Source: Methanothermobacter tenebrarum
GTDB lineage: Archaea; Methanobacteriota; Methanobacteria; Methanobacteriales; DSM-23052
Direction: 5' to 3'
Assembly (NCBI RefSeq): GCF_003264935.1
Contig: NZ_QLOE01000009.1
Location: 1 to 56,221 of the forward strand
DNA: 56,221 bases
The notes under the pieces are model-generated. The model did no database searches, had not been told where the DNA came from, and saw only the letters and a list, made by a program, of their open reading frames with translations. The position numbers were made by a program, and so were the translations under genes. Below, piece by piece: positions 28,107 through 39,271 of the stretch. How positions within the stretch are numbered: the stretch's first letter is position 1; each line of letters begins with the position of its first letter.

Positions 28107-29927
28107 TTAGTCTACTGTTACGCACTTTGCAAGGTTTCTTGGGTGGTCAGGGTCTTCTTTTTTCATTACACTGATATGATAAGCTAGGAGTTGTAATGGT
28201 ATGATATATAAGAGTGGTGATATTTCTTCTCTTATACTTGGGTTAAATGATATGTAGGCACTTGTATTCTTTTTAAATTCTTCATCATCTTCTGCTCCAA
28301 GACCTATGACTTTCGCACCCCTTGATTTAACCTCTTCAATATTGCCTAAAGTTAAACTATGTGAATCGTGGAATTCATCCTCTTCTATTTTTGTTGTTTC
28401 TAATGGGAATGGTGGGGGTGCTATGGCCACTACTGGCACGCCATCTTCTATTAATGCTATGGGGCCATGTTTTAGTTCTCCTGATGCATAACCTTCAGCG
28501 TGGATGTATGTTATCTCTTTGAGTTTTAGGGCTCCTTCAAGGGCTGTTGGGTATGAGAATCCGCGTCCGATGAATAGGAAATCCGGCTTGTCTTTGTAGG
28601 TTTTTGCGATCTCTTTTATGAAGTTATCTTCTCTTAGTATTTTTTCTATTTCTTCAGGGACTTTTTTCAAGTCTTCCATGATCTCTGGTTTTTTGCCAAT
28701 GGCGGCTGCTAACATGTATATACAGGCTAGTTGGCATATGTAGGTTTTTGTTGCTGCGACGGCTATCTCTGGACCCGCTCGAGTGTATATTACGTGGTCT
28801 GCTTCTCTTGTGGCTGTGCTCCCGATGACGTTCACTATTGCTAATGTTTTTGAATTTTTGTTAGCGGCTTTTAATGCGTTGAGGGTGTCTGCGGTTTCAC
28901 CTGATTGTGTTATGAATATTGCAAGGGTTTCCTCGTCGAGTGTATTGGCAGTGTATTGGAATTCGCTTGCTATTATGGCATCTGTCGGTATGTGGAGGAT
29001 GCTTTCGAAGAGGTATTTGCCGACTAGGGCTGCGTGGTATGATGTTCCACATGCTACGAAGCATATCCTTTTTATTTCCCCTATTTCATCCACGACCTTT
29101 TGGATTGTTTTGAACTCCCTGAGGGTGTCCCTTAAAACTTGTGGTTGCTCGTATATCTCCTTTAACATGAAGTGCTTGTAGCCGCCTTTTTCAGCCATCT
29201 CAAGGGTCCATTCAACGTATTCGAACTCTTTCTTTTTAATTTTACCTTCCAAGTCTTTTATTTGGTGTCCTGTATCATCTATTATGACCATTTCATTATC
29301 CTCTAGGAATATGACATTTCTTGCGTGCTCTAATATGGCTGGGATGTCTGATGCTAGAAAGTATCCTGAATCGCCCTTCGCCACTATTAGTGGATTTTCC
29401 TTCCTGGCTCCTATAATCTTATCTGGTTCGTCTGATGAAATCACAGCCATGGCATAAGAGCCCTTTAAACGTTTAAGAGCCCTTTTAACAGCCTCTTCGA
29501 GGTCGTGTCCATCATTTTTATATTTTTCTATTAGGTGTGCTATGACTTCAGTGTCTGTCTCTGATGTGAACTTGTGCCCTTCACTTTTAAGCTCATCTTT
29601 TAATTCCTCATAATTTGAGATTATCCCATTATGGACTACAGCTATCTTTCCTTCGCAGTCTAGGTGTGGGTGTGCATTTTCTTTTGTTGGGGGGCCGTGT
29701 GTTGCCCAGCGCACGTGGCCGAGGCCTATTCTACCTGGTAATTTAGAAAGATCTAGATATTTTTCAAAATCTTTTATTTTACCCTTGTCTTTCTCGACTA
29801 TTATGCTGGAATCGAGTGTTGCGATACCAACAGAATCATAACCTCTATATTCCAACCTTTTAACACATCCTAGTAATATTGGGGCGGCTTTACCATTTTT
29901 TAGCATGCAAGCAGCTATACCACACAT
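28107..29927 (-). CDS. glmS: Glutamine-fructose-6-phosphate aminotransferase (isomerizing)
   Basis: 606 aa, full length. Met1-Cys2 gives the N-terminal nucleophile ('MCGIAACML'). The glutaminase domain has '[12 protein letters not shown]', 'GHVRWATHG' and 'AVVHNGII'. Two SIS isomerase domains follow ('[16 protein letters not shown]', '[13 protein letters not shown]', '[18 protein letters not shown]'), ending in 'KCVTVD'. It makes glucosamine-6-phosphate, the entry to UDP-N-acetylamino sugars for pseudomurein and surface glycans. AGGTGA precedes the start. No glmS ribozyme fold is seen. Confidence 0.97.
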   Translation of the reverse strand: MCGIAACMLKNGKAAPILLGCVKRLEYRGYDSVGIATLDSSIIVEKDKGKIKDFEKYLDLSKLPGRIGLGHVRWATHGPPTKENAHPHLDCEGKIAVVHNGIISNYEELKDELKSEGHKFTSETDTEVIAHLIEKYKNDGHDLEEAVKRALKRLKGSYAMAVISSDEPDKIIGARKENPLIVAKGDSGYFLASDIPAILEHARNVIFLEDNEMVIIDDTGHQIKDLEGKIKKKEFEYVEWTLEMAEKGGYKHFMLKEIYEQPQVLRDTLREFKTIQKVVDEIGEIKRICFVACGTSYHAALVGKYLFESILHIPTDAIIASEFQYTANTLDEETLAIFITQSGETADTLNALKAANKNSKTLAIVNVIGSTATREADHVIYTRAGPEIAVAATKTYICQLACIYMLAAAIGKKPEIMEDLKKVPEEIEKILREDNFIKEIAKTYKDKPDFLFIGRGFSYPTALEGALKLKEITYIHAEGYASGELKHGPIALIEDGVPVVAIAPPPFPLETTKIEEDEFHDSHSLTLGNIEEVKSRGAKVIGLGAEDDEEFKKNTSAYISFNPSIREEISPLLYIIPLQLLAYHISVMKKEDPDHPRNLAKCVTVD

Positions 29928-30043
29928 TATTTTTCACCTGGAGAAGCTTCATAGTCTTTATATTCTGAGATCATAGTGTATAATCATGAATAGATGTATA
30001 CTTAAACTTTGTCGATAATTATATCAAAATAATAGTCCTAACA

Positions 30044-30053
30044 CTTATATAAG
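30044..30053 (+). promoter_or_regulatory. TATA box of the purC-purS-purQ operon
   Basis: Palindromic CTTATATAAG about 27 bases before the GTGAT ribosome binding site region. It supports the shorter purC start at 30081, because transcription would begin near 30075, downstream of the alternative ATG at 30063. Confidence 0.5.
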
Positions 30054-30080
30054 TTCTCCTCTATGAAAGATGTGATAACC

Positions 30081-30827
30081 ATGAAACTGGGAAAGCTACT
30101 CTACACCGGCAAGGCAAAGGATATATATGAAACGGACCATCCAGATGAGGTTATGATCAGATTCCGGGATGATATAACCGCGGGTGATGGTGAAAAACAT
30201 GACAAAATCCCCATGAAAGGATACTACAACTCCATAATATCTGCTAAATTCTTCGAAGTTCTTGAAGCTGCTAATATAGGAACCCATTATATAAAGTTGG
30301 TAAAACCAGGATACATCCTTGCTAGGAAACTTGAAATGATACCCATAGAAGTTATAGCGAGGAACATAGCAACAGGAAGCCTCACAAGAAGGTACCCATT
30401 CAAGGAAGGCCAAGAATTCAAGGAACCCATAATACAAATAGACTACAAAAGTGATGAATATGGGGATCCCATGCTCAATGATGACATAGCCACGGCCCTT
30501 GGTATCACAACCATGGAAGAACTAGACAATATAAGGAAGATAACATTAAAGGTTAACAGCACACTAAAAGGGTTCCTCAAGGATAAAGGCTTACTATTAC
30601 CAGATTTTAAATTAGAATTTGGACGATACAATAGCAGATTACTAGTGGGTGATGAGATAAGCCCAGACACTTGCCGATTATGGGATATCAAAACCAGAAG
30701 AACTCTAGACAAAGACCTTTTTAGGAGAGGTGAAGGCAACATAATAGAAGCTTATAGGAGGGTTGCCTCCCTAATCCTCGATGAGGAGGATAAAAAAAGA
30801 TGGAAACTAAAGGATGATCTATTATGA
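30081..30827 (+). CDS. purC: Phosphoribosylaminoimidazole-succinocarboxamide synthase
   Basis: 248 aa. '[14 protein letters not shown]' is the N-terminal ATP-binding motif, '[14 protein letters not shown]' and '[16 protein letters not shown]' are family signatures, and 'PDTCRLWD' is the C-terminal motif. It ligates aspartate to CAIR in purine synthesis. The frame also contains an ATG at 30063; the TATA position and GTGAT upstream favour 30081. Overlaps purS by 4 bases (ATGA). Confidence 0.95.
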   Translation: MKLGKLLYTGKAKDIYETDHPDEVMIRFRDDITAGDGEKHDKIPMKGYYNSIISAKFFEVLEAANIGTHYIKLVKPGYILARKLEMIPIEVIARNIATGSLTRRYPFKEGQEFKEPIIQIDYKSDEYGDPMLNDDIATALGITTMEELDNIRKITLKVNSTLKGFLKDKGLLLPDFKLEFGRYNSRLLVGDEISPDTCRLWDIKTRRTLDKDLFRRGEGNIIEAYRRVASLILDEEDKKRWKLKDDLL

Positions 30828-31075
30828 AATTCAATGTTGAAGTTAGGATAAAATTAAAAAAGGGCATGCTAAACCCTGAAGCAGCCACAATACAAAGAGC
30901 CCTGGCATTACTGGGATATGAGGTTGAAAATACTAATACAATGGATATTATAACTTTTACGATGGAAGAGGATAACAAGAGGAAGGTTAAAGAGGAGGTT
31001 GAGGATATGTGCCAGCGCCTCCTCTGCAATCCAGTGATACACGACTATAAGATCAATATAAAACCTGAGGATTAA
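30824..31075 (+). CDS. purS: FGAM synthase subunit PurS
   Basis: 83 aa, the small dimeric subunit. '[28 protein letters not shown]' is the family signature and '[10 protein letters not shown]' the C-terminal block. It links PurQ and PurL in formylglycinamidine ribonucleotide synthesis. ATGA overlap with purC and a two-base gap to purQ. PurL is not in the window. Confidence 0.95.
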   Translation: MKFNVEVRIKLKKGMLNPEAATIQRALALLGYEVENTNTMDIITFTMEEDNKRKVKEEVEDMCQRLLCNPVIHDYKINIKPED

Positions 31076-31077
31076 AT

Positions 31078-31740
31078 ATGAGGGTTGGAGTTATAAGATT
31101 CCCAGGATCAAATTGTGACAGAGACGTCTACCATGTCCTAAAATTGGTTGGAGCCAAACCAGAATACATATGGTGGGATCGAAAAGACCTAGGACATTTG
31201 GACGCGGTTATAATACCTGGAGGGTTCTCATATGGGGATTATCTCAGGGCTGGGGCGATAGCAGCTATAACACCAGTCATGGATGGTGTAAAAGGGCTTG
31301 TAGAAGAAGAAAAACCAGTACTGGGGATATGTAATGGGGCTCAGATACTTGCAGAAGTCGGCCTAGTACCCGGAGTCTTCACAGTCAATGAATACCCAAA
31401 ATTCAATTGCAAATGGACAAAACTAAAGGTTAAAACTATCAGAACACCATTCACATCACTCTATAAAAAGGATGAGATTATTAGGATGCCGATCGCCCAT
31501 GCAGAGGGAAGATACTACACTGACAACCTAGAGAAGCTCTGGGATAATGATCAAGTGGTTTTACAATTTTATTCAGAAAATCCTAACGGGTCCTTAGAAG
31601 GGATAACAGGAGTCTGTGACGAATCAGGGCTCGTATGTGCTGTGATGCCCCACCCAGAAAGGGCCTCAGAGGCCATACTAGGATCCGCGGATGGTATAAA
31701 ATTCTTTAAGGGTATAATAGAATACATTAGTAGGTGTTAA
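31078..31740 (+). CDS. purQ: FGAM synthase glutaminase subunit PurQ
   Basis: 220 aa class I glutamine amidotransferase. '[12 protein letters not shown]' N-terminus, '[15 protein letters not shown]', nucleophile Cys in '[10 protein letters not shown]', and His/Glu in 'MPHPERASE'. It supplies ammonia to PurL. Three bases separate it from the cobA start. Confidence 0.96.
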   Translation: MRVGVIRFPGSNCDRDVYHVLKLVGAKPEYIWWDRKDLGHLDAVIIPGGFSYGDYLRAGAIAAITPVMDGVKGLVEEEKPVLGICNGAQILAEVGLVPGVFTVNEYPKFNCKWTKLKVKTIRTPFTSLYKKDEIIRMPIAHAEGRYYTDNLEKLWDNDQVVLQFYSENPNGSLEGITGVCDESGLVCAVMPHPERASEAILGSADGIKFFKGIIEYISRC

Positions 31741-31743
31741 AGG

Positions 31744-32460
31744 ATGGTAGTATATCTTATAGGCGCAGGCCCAGGAGACCCAGAACTCATCACACTAAAA
31801 GCGCTAAAAGTCATAAAAAAGGCTGATGTCATAATATATGATCGTCTAATCAACAACAAAATCCTAGAATATGCCCCAGAGGATGCTAAACTCATATACG
31901 TTGGTAAAAAACCCGGAGGACATTCCAAGACCCAAGAAGAGATAAATAAGATAATAGTCGAAGAAGCTAAAAAAGAGAATATAGTGGTCAGATTAAAAGG
32001 GGGCGACCCATTCATATTCGGCCGCGGAGGGGAAGAACTTCTAACACTAAAATCCCACGGAATAAAAACAAAGACAATACCAGGTATAACATCTGCCATA
32101 GGAGTGCCCACAGCAGCCAGCCTACCCATAACCCACAGAGGCCTGGCAACCTCATTCACTATTGTAACAGGCCATGAGGATCCTACAAAGGGAAAAAAGC
32201 AAGTACATTGGGATTACAAGGCAGACACCATTATCATATTAATGGGCGTGGGCAACCTCAAAGAGAACACCCAAGAGATCATGAGATATCGTCCAGCAGA
32301 CACACCAGTATGCGCAATAGAAAATGGCACGACAGAAAAAGAAAAAATAACATTCGGAACACTAGAGGACATACACACAAAGAATATAAAACCACCCGCG
32401 ATAATCATCATAGGACACATAGTAAACCTATACAAGAAAATAATAAAAGAGGACCCATAA
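31744..32460 (+). CDS. cobA: Uroporphyrinogen-III C-methyltransferase
   Basis: 238 aa. '[18 protein letters not shown]' and '[17 protein letters not shown]' are the two SAM/substrate signatures. It makes precorrin-2, the entry to cobalamin, sirohaem and coenzyme F430, so it feeds both methanogenesis and the corrinoid protein at 21509. Its stop overlaps the hemD start (TAATG). Confidence 0.95.
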   Translation: MVVYLIGAGPGDPELITLKALKVIKKADVIIYDRLINNKILEYAPEDAKLIYVGKKPGGHSKTQEEINKIIVEEAKKENIVVRLKGGDPFIFGRGGEELLTLKSHGIKTKTIPGITSAIGVPTAASLPITHRGLATSFTIVTGHEDPTKGKKQVHWDYKADTIIILMGVGNLKENTQEIMRYRPADTPVCAIENGTTEKEKITFGTLEDIHTKNIKPPAIIIIGHIVNLYKKIIKEDP

Positions 32461-33233
32461 TGGACCTCAGAGGCAAAGTAATAGCCATAACAAGACCAGA
32501 AGAAAGATGCGAAGAAGCCATAAAACTAATAAAAGAAGCAGGTGGTACACCATTCATCGCACCAACCCTCCAAATCCAAACCCCCAAGACAAAAACCCTC
32601 ATAAGATTATGCGAAAACCTCAAAAAATTCGATTGGATAATCTTCACATCACCAGCAGCCATAAAATCCCTAAAAAAACACTGCAAGAAGATAAAACTAA
32701 AACCAGGTTCGAAAATCGCAGTTATAGGCCCTAAAACCCGCGAAGCACTCAAAGAACTAAGATTAGAAGCACATGTAATGCCATCAGATTACACCGCAGA
32801 GGGACTAGTCAAGGCATTATCAGCCTATGATATGCAAAACAAGAATGTTGCAATACCAAGGACGCTCGCAGCCAGAAACATACTACCAGAAAGCCTCCGG
32901 AAAATGGGGGCCAATGTACATATAGCAGAAGCATACAAATCCACAAGACCCAAAGACGATAGAATCCAAAAACTCATAGAAAAAATACTAAAAGAGGAGA
33001 TAGATGCGATAACATTCACAAGTCCACTCACCGTGGAAAACCTCATAAAGGCCGCTAAAGACAAAAAAGAGGATATAATAAAAAAATTATCCAATAGTAG
33101 GATAATAGTAGCTGCCATAGGCCCCATAACCGCTAAAAAACTCGAAGAGTATGGGATAACGGCGATAACCCCAAAAAATTACACCATAAAAGACATGCTC
33201 ACAAGACTATTCCATGAACTTTCAGGGGACTGA
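32460..33233 (+). CDS. hemD: Uroporphyrinogen-III synthase
   Basis: 257 aa. 'IAITRPEERCEEAIKLIKEAGGTP' start, 'DWIIFTSPAAIK', 'DAITFTSPLTVENL' and 'IAAIGPITAKKLEE'-type C-terminal block are HemD features. It closes the tetrapyrrole ring before CobA acts. The open frame extends 84 codons upstream but overlaps cobA and is not protein-like; ATG at 32460 is chosen. Confidence 0.93.
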   Translation: MDLRGKVIAITRPEERCEEAIKLIKEAGGTPFIAPTLQIQTPKTKTLIRLCENLKKFDWIIFTSPAAIKSLKKHCKKIKLKPGSKIAVIGPKTREALKELRLEAHVMPSDYTAEGLVKALSAYDMQNKNVAIPRTLAARNILPESLRKMGANVHIAEAYKSTRPKDDRIQKLIEKILKEEIDAITFTSPLTVENLIKAAKDKKEDIIKKLSNSRIIVAAIGPITAKKLEEYGITAITPKNYTIKDMLTRLFHELSGD

Positions 33234-33239
33234 TAACAG

Positions 33240-33524
33240 ATGCGAACAATCATATGGCCCGCCTACCTCGATTCTAAAAAAACGAAAAAAGAAGGGAGAA
33301 AAATCCCAAGAAAACATGCGGTAGAATCCCCCACCTTAAATGAGATCAGGAAAGCAGCTGAAAGGCTAAAATTCAAGGCAAAGATAGAAGCGGATAAAGC
33401 ATACCCATCATCATGGTGGGAGCGCAGTGGAAGGGTCATAATAGAACATAACAACCTAAAGAAGAGAAAATTACTCCTCAAGATCAGTAAAATGATAAAA
33501 GCCTCTCGAAAAAAGGGAGGATAA
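33240..33524 (+). CDS. srp19: Signal recognition particle subunit SRP19
   Basis: 94 aa, basic. '[20 protein letters not shown]' is the RNA-binding start and 'VESPTLNEI' with '[14 protein letters not shown]' are family signatures. Binds SRP RNA and assists SRP54 docking. Sits between hemD and the DHH gene, one base from the latter. Confidence 0.95.
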   Translation: MRTIIWPAYLDSKKTKKEGRKIPRKHAVESPTLNEIRKAAERLKFKAKIEADKAYPSSWWERSGRVIIEHNNLKKRKLLLKISKMIKASRKKGG

Positions 33525-33525
33525 T

Positions 33526-34911
33526 ATGAAAACACCCCCAAGACTCGATAAAGGCTTTTTGAAAGCTAAGAACATTATAGAATCCTCAGAGGATATTAAA
33601 GTTTACAGTCACCGCGACTGTGACGGTATAACAGCCGGGGCTATCATCTCAACACTACTTGAAAGACTGGGAAAAGAACACGAAATCGAGTTCATAAACC
33701 TCAACCAGGTCGAGAACATCAAAATAGAAAATGAACTTACCATTTTCACCGACATGGGATCAGGCCAACGCATAGAAGAGATCACCACATCCAACTCAAA
33801 AATCATAATCCTAGATCATCATCCACCACTACCAAGAAAGAACCTAAAAGGAGAACTGCTAGAACTGAACCCAATAAACCATGGGATAGATGGTTCAACC
33901 CAGATTTCAGGGGGTGGAATGGCATACCTACTCTCAAAAAAATTCAACCAATATGATACCAGTTGGATGGGTGTATTATCAGCCATAGGCGACCTTCAAA
34001 ACTCATTAACAGGCAAACTAACAGGCTTAAACAACCAAATATTAAAAGACAGCACAAGACTAGGGCAAATAGAGATCATAGAAGATCTTTCAATCTATGG
34101 CAGGCAAACAAGACCCATATTCGTGGCCCTTTCATACTTCAGTGACGTTAACCTGCCAATCACCAACAACAAGACAGAATCTATACTATTATTGAAAAAA
34201 CTTGGAATACCATACAAGGAAGGGGAAAGATACCGTTGCCTATGCGATCTAACCATGGAAGAAAAAAGAAAACTATTCTCAGAACTTGTTAAAATGCTAT
34301 CAAGAGAAGTACCCCCAAAGTACGTGAAATACATCCCCCAACTAGTATCTGCAGAAGCTTACGACCTTACAAGTGAAGAGAAATACACTCCACTCCGTGA
34401 CCTGGCAGAATTCTCCACAGCTATAAACGCTTGCAGCCGGAACAACGACATCGAACTAGCCATCAGAATATTAAAAGGAGAAAGAGGCGCGGCCCTAGAC
34501 GAACTGGAAAGCGTTTCAAGAACCCATAGAAGATACCTAGCAGAAAAGGTGGAACTAATAGAAACAGAAGAACTCCTAAAACAAAAAAAGAACCTACAAT
34601 ACTTCAAAACCACAGAGATAAAAGATAACGTGATAGGCACTATAGCAGGGATGATAATAGGCTACGGCGACTGGAGAAAACCCATAATAGGTCTGGGGAT
34701 CAGAGAACATGGCACCAAGGTCTCTTTGCGCTGTTCAAGGCTCCTTGCATTAGATGGTATACACTTCGGGTCCATAATAAGGAAAATAGCAGAAAAAGTT
34801 GGTGGCAGCGGCGGAGGACATGCAATGGCCTGCGGAGCTTACATACCACCCGGCACCGAAAACAAATTCTTAGAATTATTGGACAATTCACTCAAAGGCA
34901 AAATAGGGTGA
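33526..34911 (+). CDS. Archaeal RecJ-like DHH-family phosphoesterase/exonuclease
   Basis: 461 aa. DHH domain: '[14 protein letters not shown]' (HxDxDG-type), 'FTDMGSG', 'ILDHHPPLP' (DHH). C-terminal DHHA1: '[16 protein letters not shown]'. Archaeal proteins of this type are 5'-3' or 3'-5' exonucleases that associate with GINS/replisome or act on RNA. A decayed partial copy lies at about 40321-40505. Eight-base gap to the winged-helix gene. Confidence 0.88.
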   Translation: MKTPPRLDKGFLKAKNIIESSEDIKVYSHRDCDGITAGAIISTLLERLGKEHEIEFINLNQVENIKIENELTIFTDMGSGQRIEEITTSNSKIIILDHHPPLPRKNLKGELLELNPINHGIDGSTQISGGGMAYLLSKKFNQYDTSWMGVLSAIGDLQNSLTGKLTGLNNQILKDSTRLGQIEIIEDLSIYGRQTRPIFVALSYFSDVNLPITNNKTESILLLKKLGIPYKEGERYRCLCDLTMEEKRKLFSELVKMLSREVPPKYVKYIPQLVSAEAYDLTSEEKYTPLRDLAEFSTAINACSRNNDIELAIRILKGERGAALDELESVSRTHRRYLAEKVELIETEELLKQKKNLQYFKTTEIKDNVIGTIAGMIIGYGDWRKPIIGLGIREHGTKVSLRCSRLLALDGIHFGSIIRKIAEKVGGSGGGHAMACGAYIPPGTENKFLELLDNSLKGKIG

Positions 34912-34918
34912 AACCACA

Positions 34919-35719
34919 ATGAAGGAATTCAAAAAGAAAGGGGAACTGACAAGATTCCAAATACTCGCCGAGATAGCGGAAAACCAACCACACATAAGAC
35001 AAAGAGACATTGCCGAGAAACTAGGCATAACAGTACAGGCAGTCTCAGAAAACATAAAAACACTAACAGACCAAGGGTACATACAAGCAGGAAACGGAAG
35101 ATCACACTACAAACTAACAAAAAGGGGCATAGAAAAACTAAAAAGAGAAGCCATAACACTAAGAAAATACGCCGACAGCGTACTAGAGACCATGAGCACC
35201 TACAAGTCAACATGGCCAGCAATAGCAAAAGAAAACCTCAAAAAAGGCGAAGAAGTCGAACTCTTCATGGAAGACGGAATAGTATACGCAAAAAAGAGAA
35301 CAGACGGCCAAGCCCACGGAAAAGTCCTACACAACGCCAAAAAGGGGGAGGACGTGGCATTAACAGAACTCAGCGGACTAATAAACCTCAAAAAAGGCAA
35401 AGTAACCATACTAGTACTTCCAAGGATAAGCGAAGGAGGATCCAGGGCCGCAAACCTCCAAAAAATAAAAAAAGTATACTCCCAAGGTTATGACAGGGTT
35501 GGTATAATGGGGACAGTGGCAAGGGCAGTAGCCGACAAATTAAATTTAAGAGTCGATTTTGAATTCGCAACACCAGAAGCGACCCTAGCCGCGGCCAAGA
35601 GAGGCCTAAACGTCCTAGTATTAGCTGTGGGTAGGATGAGTAAAAGCATAGCAAGAAAACTCGAAAGAGAAAACATAGAGTACAAGATAGAAAACGTGGC
35701 TGAAGAATCATCAACTTAA
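34919..35719 (+). CDS. Winged-helix DNA-binding regulator with C-terminal ligand-like domain
   Basis: 266 aa. Residues ~8-75 form a MarR/Lrp-like winged helix: '[35 protein letters not shown]'-type helix-turn-helix (about residues 17-51) and a wing 'GRSHYKL'. The rest is a conserved archaeal domain ('[19 protein letters not shown]', '[19 protein letters not shown]', '[16 protein letters not shown]') of unknown ligand. Candidate transcription regulator; targets unknown. Confidence 0.75.
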   Translation: MKEFKKKGELTRFQILAEIAENQPHIRQRDIAEKLGITVQAVSENIKTLTDQGYIQAGNGRSHYKLTKRGIEKLKREAITLRKYADSVLETMSTYKSTWPAIAKENLKKGEEVELFMEDGIVYAKKRTDGQAHGKVLHNAKKGEDVALTELSGLINLKKGKVTILVLPRISEGGSRAANLQKIKKVYSQGYDRVGIMGTVARAVADKLNLRVDFEFATPEATLAAAKRGLNVLVLAVGRMSKSIARKLERENIEYKIENVAEESST

Positions 35720-35726
35720 ATACTCA

Positions 35727-35735
35727 TTTTATAAA
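35727..35735 (+). promoter_or_regulatory. TATA box before the second glycan island
   Basis: TTTTATAAA about 50 bases upstream of the flippase ATG at 35783. It suggests that the flippase-glf-glycosyltransferase run is a separate unit from the upstream regulator gene. Confidence 0.45.
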
Positions 35736-35782
35736 CTTTAGAGAGTTCACTAAAGATGTGAATTAGTAGTGATGAACAATCT

Positions 35783-37063
35783 ATGGGGTTTTTGATGATT
35801 TCAAGGTTAAAGTTGATTCTCTCAAATAAGGATTATCGCCGCATACTAGATAATCTCATGTCCCTTACTGGTATACAACTCGTACAGTATCTTCTCCCAC
35901 TTGTGACTTTCCCATATCTTACTAGGGTTCTGGGCCCGGCCAATTTTGGACGGGTTGCGTTTGCAGTGGCTTTTATTGGCTATTTTCAAATTTTAACTGA
36001 TTATGGTTTTAATTTGTCTGCGACGAGGGAAATCTCGATAAACCGTGATGATCTCAGTCAAGTTTCAAAGATCTATAGTTCAGTGATGGTGACAAAAACT
36101 ATCCTAATGTTTTTAACTTTCATACTGATGCTTGTTATCATATCATCCTTTGAAAGATTTCGGGGCGATCCTCTGCTTTATATTTTTACTTTTGGCTTGG
36201 TTGTAGGTAGTGTTCTTTTTCCGGTCTGGTTTTTTCAAGGTATTGAAAGGATGAGATACATCAGCATCCTACGGATTTTAAGTTCGCTCATCTACACCGC
36301 ACTCATATTCATAATTGTAAGAGGCCCTAAAGATTATCTCTATGTGCCACTCGTAAATTCTATAGGTTTTATAGTTGTGGGAGTATACAGCCAACATATA
36401 GTAAGAAAAGAATTTAAAGTTAAATTCTTGAGACCTAAACTCCAAGATATTAAAAAGCAGCTTGTCGAGGGATGGCACTTATTCATATCTACATTGGCGA
36501 TAAGCCTCTACACAACATCAAACAGATTCATACTAGGCTTACTTGTTGATAATGCAACATTAGGTTACTATGCAGTGGCCGAGGATATAACAAGGGCTTT
36601 ACAAGGTCTCGTATCCCCTATTGGCCAAGCTATATACCCTTATTTTTCTAGGATACAAGCTGAGGATCGTGAACGTGCAAAGACAGAACTGAAGAAGATA
36701 CTCATCCTAATAAGTGTATTAACTTTTATTTTTTCCATAATATTAGTATTTCTTGCCCCGTTCATTGTAATGATACTTGCAGGGCCCTCTTACAAGGAGA
36801 GCATACTCTTACTCCAAATATTGATATTTATAGTTTTTCTGGTGGGGGTGAGTAACGTACTTGGTATTCAAGGTCTTGTGTCCTTTGGTTACAAAGAAAA
36901 GTTTACAAGGATACTTATAACAGCTGGTATAATACACATCATAATGCTCATCATCCTAACGCTGATATTATCTACAATAGGGGCCGCCATAGCAGTTGTC
37001 ATAACAGAACTCATAGTATGTATATTAATGTACGATACCCTTAAAAAACTCAAAATATTCTAA
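35783..37063 (+). CDS. Polysaccharide flippase (Wzx/RfbX-like)
   Basis: 426 aa, about 12-14 hydrophobic segments. 'LLPLVTFPYLTRVLGPANFG' is the start of the MOP-superfamily flippases, followed by 'QILTDYGFNLSATREIS' and later 'APFIVMILAGPSYKES'. It likely flips the lipid-linked glycan built by the next genes. Paralogous to the truncated flippase at 1-953. A second in-frame ATG at 35795 is also possible. Confidence 0.9.
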   Translation: MGFLMISRLKLILSNKDYRRILDNLMSLTGIQLVQYLLPLVTFPYLTRVLGPANFGRVAFAVAFIGYFQILTDYGFNLSATREISINRDDLSQVSKIYSSVMVTKTILMFLTFILMLVIISSFERFRGDPLLYIFTFGLVVGSVLFPVWFFQGIERMRYISILRILSSLIYTALIFIIVRGPKDYLYVPLVNSIGFIVVGVYSQHIVRKEFKVKFLRPKLQDIKKQLVEGWHLFISTLAISLYTTSNRFILGLLVDNATLGYYAVAEDITRALQGLVSPIGQAIYPYFSRIQAEDRERAKTELKKILILISVLTFIFSIILVFLAPFIVMILAGPSYKESILLLQILIFIVFLVGVSNVLGIQGLVSFGYKEKFTRILITAGIIHIIMLIILTLILSTIGAAIAVVITELIVCILMYDTLKKLKIF

Positions 37064-37076
37064 AGTGGTGAATTAT

Positions 37077-38219
37077 ATGTTTGAATATATCATAGTGGGC
37101 GCCGGTCTCGCGGGCTCGGTAATGGCTGAAAGGATAGCTAACATCTTAGATGAAAAAGTACTTGTCATCGAACGCAGAAACCACATCGGGGGTAACTGCT
37201 ACGACGAAATAGACAAAACAGGCATAATCATACATAAGTATGGTCCGCACATTTTCCACACAAACTATCGGGACGTTTTCAAGTATCTTTCACAGTTTAC
37301 TGAATGGAGAGAATACCAACACTACGTTTTAGGGTTTATTGATGGAAAACTCGCACCATTACCATTCAACCTCAACACACTACACAAACTACTACCAGAA
37401 AGTCTTGCCAAGCCTCTCGAAAAAAAACTACTGAAAAAATATAACTATGGGGAACGCATACCCATACTCAAACTCCTAAAAGAAGATGACAGGGATCTCA
37501 AATTCCTAGCCAACTACATTTACGAAAAGGTATTCTTGAATTACACTATAAAACAATGGGGTTTGAAACCCGATGAGATAGATGGAAAAGTCACAGAACG
37601 TGTCCCAATATTGCTCTCAAGGGATAACAGATATTTCCAGGACAAATACCAGGGCGTGCCACAAGATGGCTACACAAAGATGATACAAAATATCCTAGAT
37701 CATGAAAACATAAAAATAATGTTAAATACGAGCCACGAAGAAATACTCCAGATAAAAAAAGACAAAATATTATTCATGGACAAAAAATATAATGGTAAAG
37801 TGATATTCACGGGTAAAATCGACGAACTATTCAACTACCGTTATGGTAGATTACCATACCGCTCCCTAGACCTTAAATTTAAAAAACTAGACCAAGAATG
37901 GTACCAAGAAGCAGCAACAATAAACTATCCAAATGATTACGATTTCACAAGGATCACAGAATTCAAACACATACACCCTGCCGAAACCAAAAAGACAATC
38001 ATACTAAAAGAACACCCCCAAGAGCATATAGAAGGAAAAAACGAACCATATTATCCAATATTAACACCAGAAAACCAAGAAACTTACAAAAAATATAAAA
38101 AACTCGCAGAAAATCACAGAAACCTCGTACTCCTTGGGAGACTTGCAGAATACCGCTACTACAACATGGACGAGATCGTGAAAAGGGCTTTTAAAGTTTT
38201 TGAAAAGGAGGTCCGATGA
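37077..38219 (+). CDS. glf: UDP-galactopyranose mutase
   Basis: 380 aa flavoprotein. 'YIIVGAGLAGSVMAERIA' binds FAD, 'RRNHIGGNCYDE', 'HKYGPHIFHTN' and 'YTIKQWG' are Glf signatures, and 'LGRLAEYRYYNMD' is the C-terminal FAD/substrate motif. It converts UDP-galactopyranose to UDP-galactofuranose, so the glycan made here probably contains galactofuranose. GGTGA lies before the ATG at 37077; an in-frame GTG at 37065 is less likely. ATGA overlap with the next gene. Confidence 0.95.
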   Translation: MFEYIIVGAGLAGSVMAERIANILDEKVLVIERRNHIGGNCYDEIDKTGIIIHKYGPHIFHTNYRDVFKYLSQFTEWREYQHYVLGFIDGKLAPLPFNLNTLHKLLPESLAKPLEKKLLKKYNYGERIPILKLLKEDDRDLKFLANYIYEKVFLNYTIKQWGLKPDEIDGKVTERVPILLSRDNRYFQDKYQGVPQDGYTKMIQNILDHENIKIMLNTSHEEILQIKKDKILFMDKKYNGKVIFTGKIDELFNYRYGRLPYRSLDLKFKKLDQEWYQEAATINYPNDYDFTRITEFKHIHPAETKKTIILKEHPQEHIEGKNEPYYPILTPENQETYKKYKKLAENHRNLVLLGRLAEYRYYNMDEIVKRAFKVFEKEVR

Positions 38220-39268
38220 AAGTCTATTCGGATACAAAAATTTACATTGTTGCACCGGCTGGCACAGCCACAGGCGGCCCTGAACTTTTGCACCAGCTAG
38301 GGTACCATCTAAGGAATGACCTTAACTTGAACGCTTATATGTTCTATCAGCCATCTGATCATCCTGATCCGGTCCATGAGGCATATGAAATGTATCGTGT
38401 TCCATATGTGGATGAGATAAAAGATTCAGAAAGAAATATTATAATTGTGCCTGAATTGTTTCAGCTTATGAAGGTTATGGATGCTTACACGAATATAAGG
38501 AAGATAATATGGTGGCTTAGCGTTGATAATTTTTATATTTCAAAGTTTGGAAAAGATTCACCTTTTAAAAGTTACTTTTATATGTTAATAAACAATTTTG
38601 CATATCGCTTTTTTAATAAGGAAATTTTTGATATTCCAAATATTGCCATGGAACATTACCAAAGATATAATCTAAATAATGACAAGACAGTTGTAACAGC
38701 GGATTTACATCTTGTACAATCCTATTATGCGATGAAACATCTTAAAGATCAAGGATTCAGCAATGTTGAATACCTATCCGATTATATTAATGAGAAATTC
38801 CTTAAAAAGGAAATAAACTTAGATAGAAAAGAAGATTTGGTCGTTTATAATCCTAGAAAGGGTTATAGATTTACTTCTAAACTTATAAAACGTCTGAAAA
38901 ATTACAATTTTAAATTAAAAGCAATTGAAAACATGAGCCGGGAAGAAGTTTTAGAAACCCTAGAAAAGGCCAAAGTTTACATAGATTTTGGAAATCACCC
39001 AGGAAAAGACAGACTCCCAAGAGAAGCCGCTATGATGGGATGTTGTATCATTGTGGGTAAAAAAGGTTCAGCGAAGTTTAATGACCTGCCAATCCCTGCG
39101 AAATTTAAACTTGACACAAATGAAAACATCAACACGATAATCAAATCCATAGTTGATTGTGTAGAAAATTATAACAAAAACTTCCCAAAATTCGAGGATT
39201 ATAGAGAAATAATAAAAGAAGAACCCTTAAAATTCAAAAAAGACTTGGCCAGGATATTTAAGGTGTAA
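38216..39268 (+). CDS. Putative glycosyltransferase (GT-B-like), family not recognised
   Basis: 350 aa. 'YIVAPAGTATGGPELLHQLGYHLR' (about residues 10-33) resembles the glycine-rich N-terminal loop of GT-B enzymes. 'YNPRKGYRFTSKLI' and 'YIDFGNHPGKDRLPREAAMMGCCIIV' (about residues 263-288) resemble the donor-side region (P-G-x-D-R-x-P-R-E-A) of capsule-type transferases. No signal peptide or membrane segment. Its place between glf and the GT2 supports a role in galactofuranose-containing glycan assembly. Assignment is by pattern and context only. Confidence 0.6.
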   Translation: MKVYSDTKIYIVAPAGTATGGPELLHQLGYHLRNDLNLNAYMFYQPSDHPDPVHEAYEMYRVPYVDEIKDSERNIIIVPELFQLMKVMDAYTNIRKIIWWLSVDNFYISKFGKDSPFKSYFYMLINNFAYRFFNKEIFDIPNIAMEHYQRYNLNNDKTVVTADLHLVQSYYAMKHLKDQGFSNVEYLSDYINEKFLKKEINLDRKEDLVVYNPRKGYRFTSKLIKRLKNYNFKLKAIENMSREEVLETLEKAKVYIDFGNHPGKDRLPREAAMMGCCIIVGKKGSAKFNDLPIPAKFKLDTNENINTIIKSIVDCVENYNKNFPKFEDYREIIKEEPLKFKKDLARIFKV

Positions 39269-39271
39269 TTC

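Noticed and set aside
29928-30062. Possible glmS ribozyme or riboswitch upstream of glmS
   Set aside because: The leader is AT-rich with no visible conserved core; glmS ribozymes are known from Gram-positive bacteria.
32208-32459. In-frame N-terminal extension of hemD
   Set aside because: It overlaps the cobA reading frame and encodes Arg/His-rich sequence without HemD similarity; the ATG at 32460 restores the normal length.
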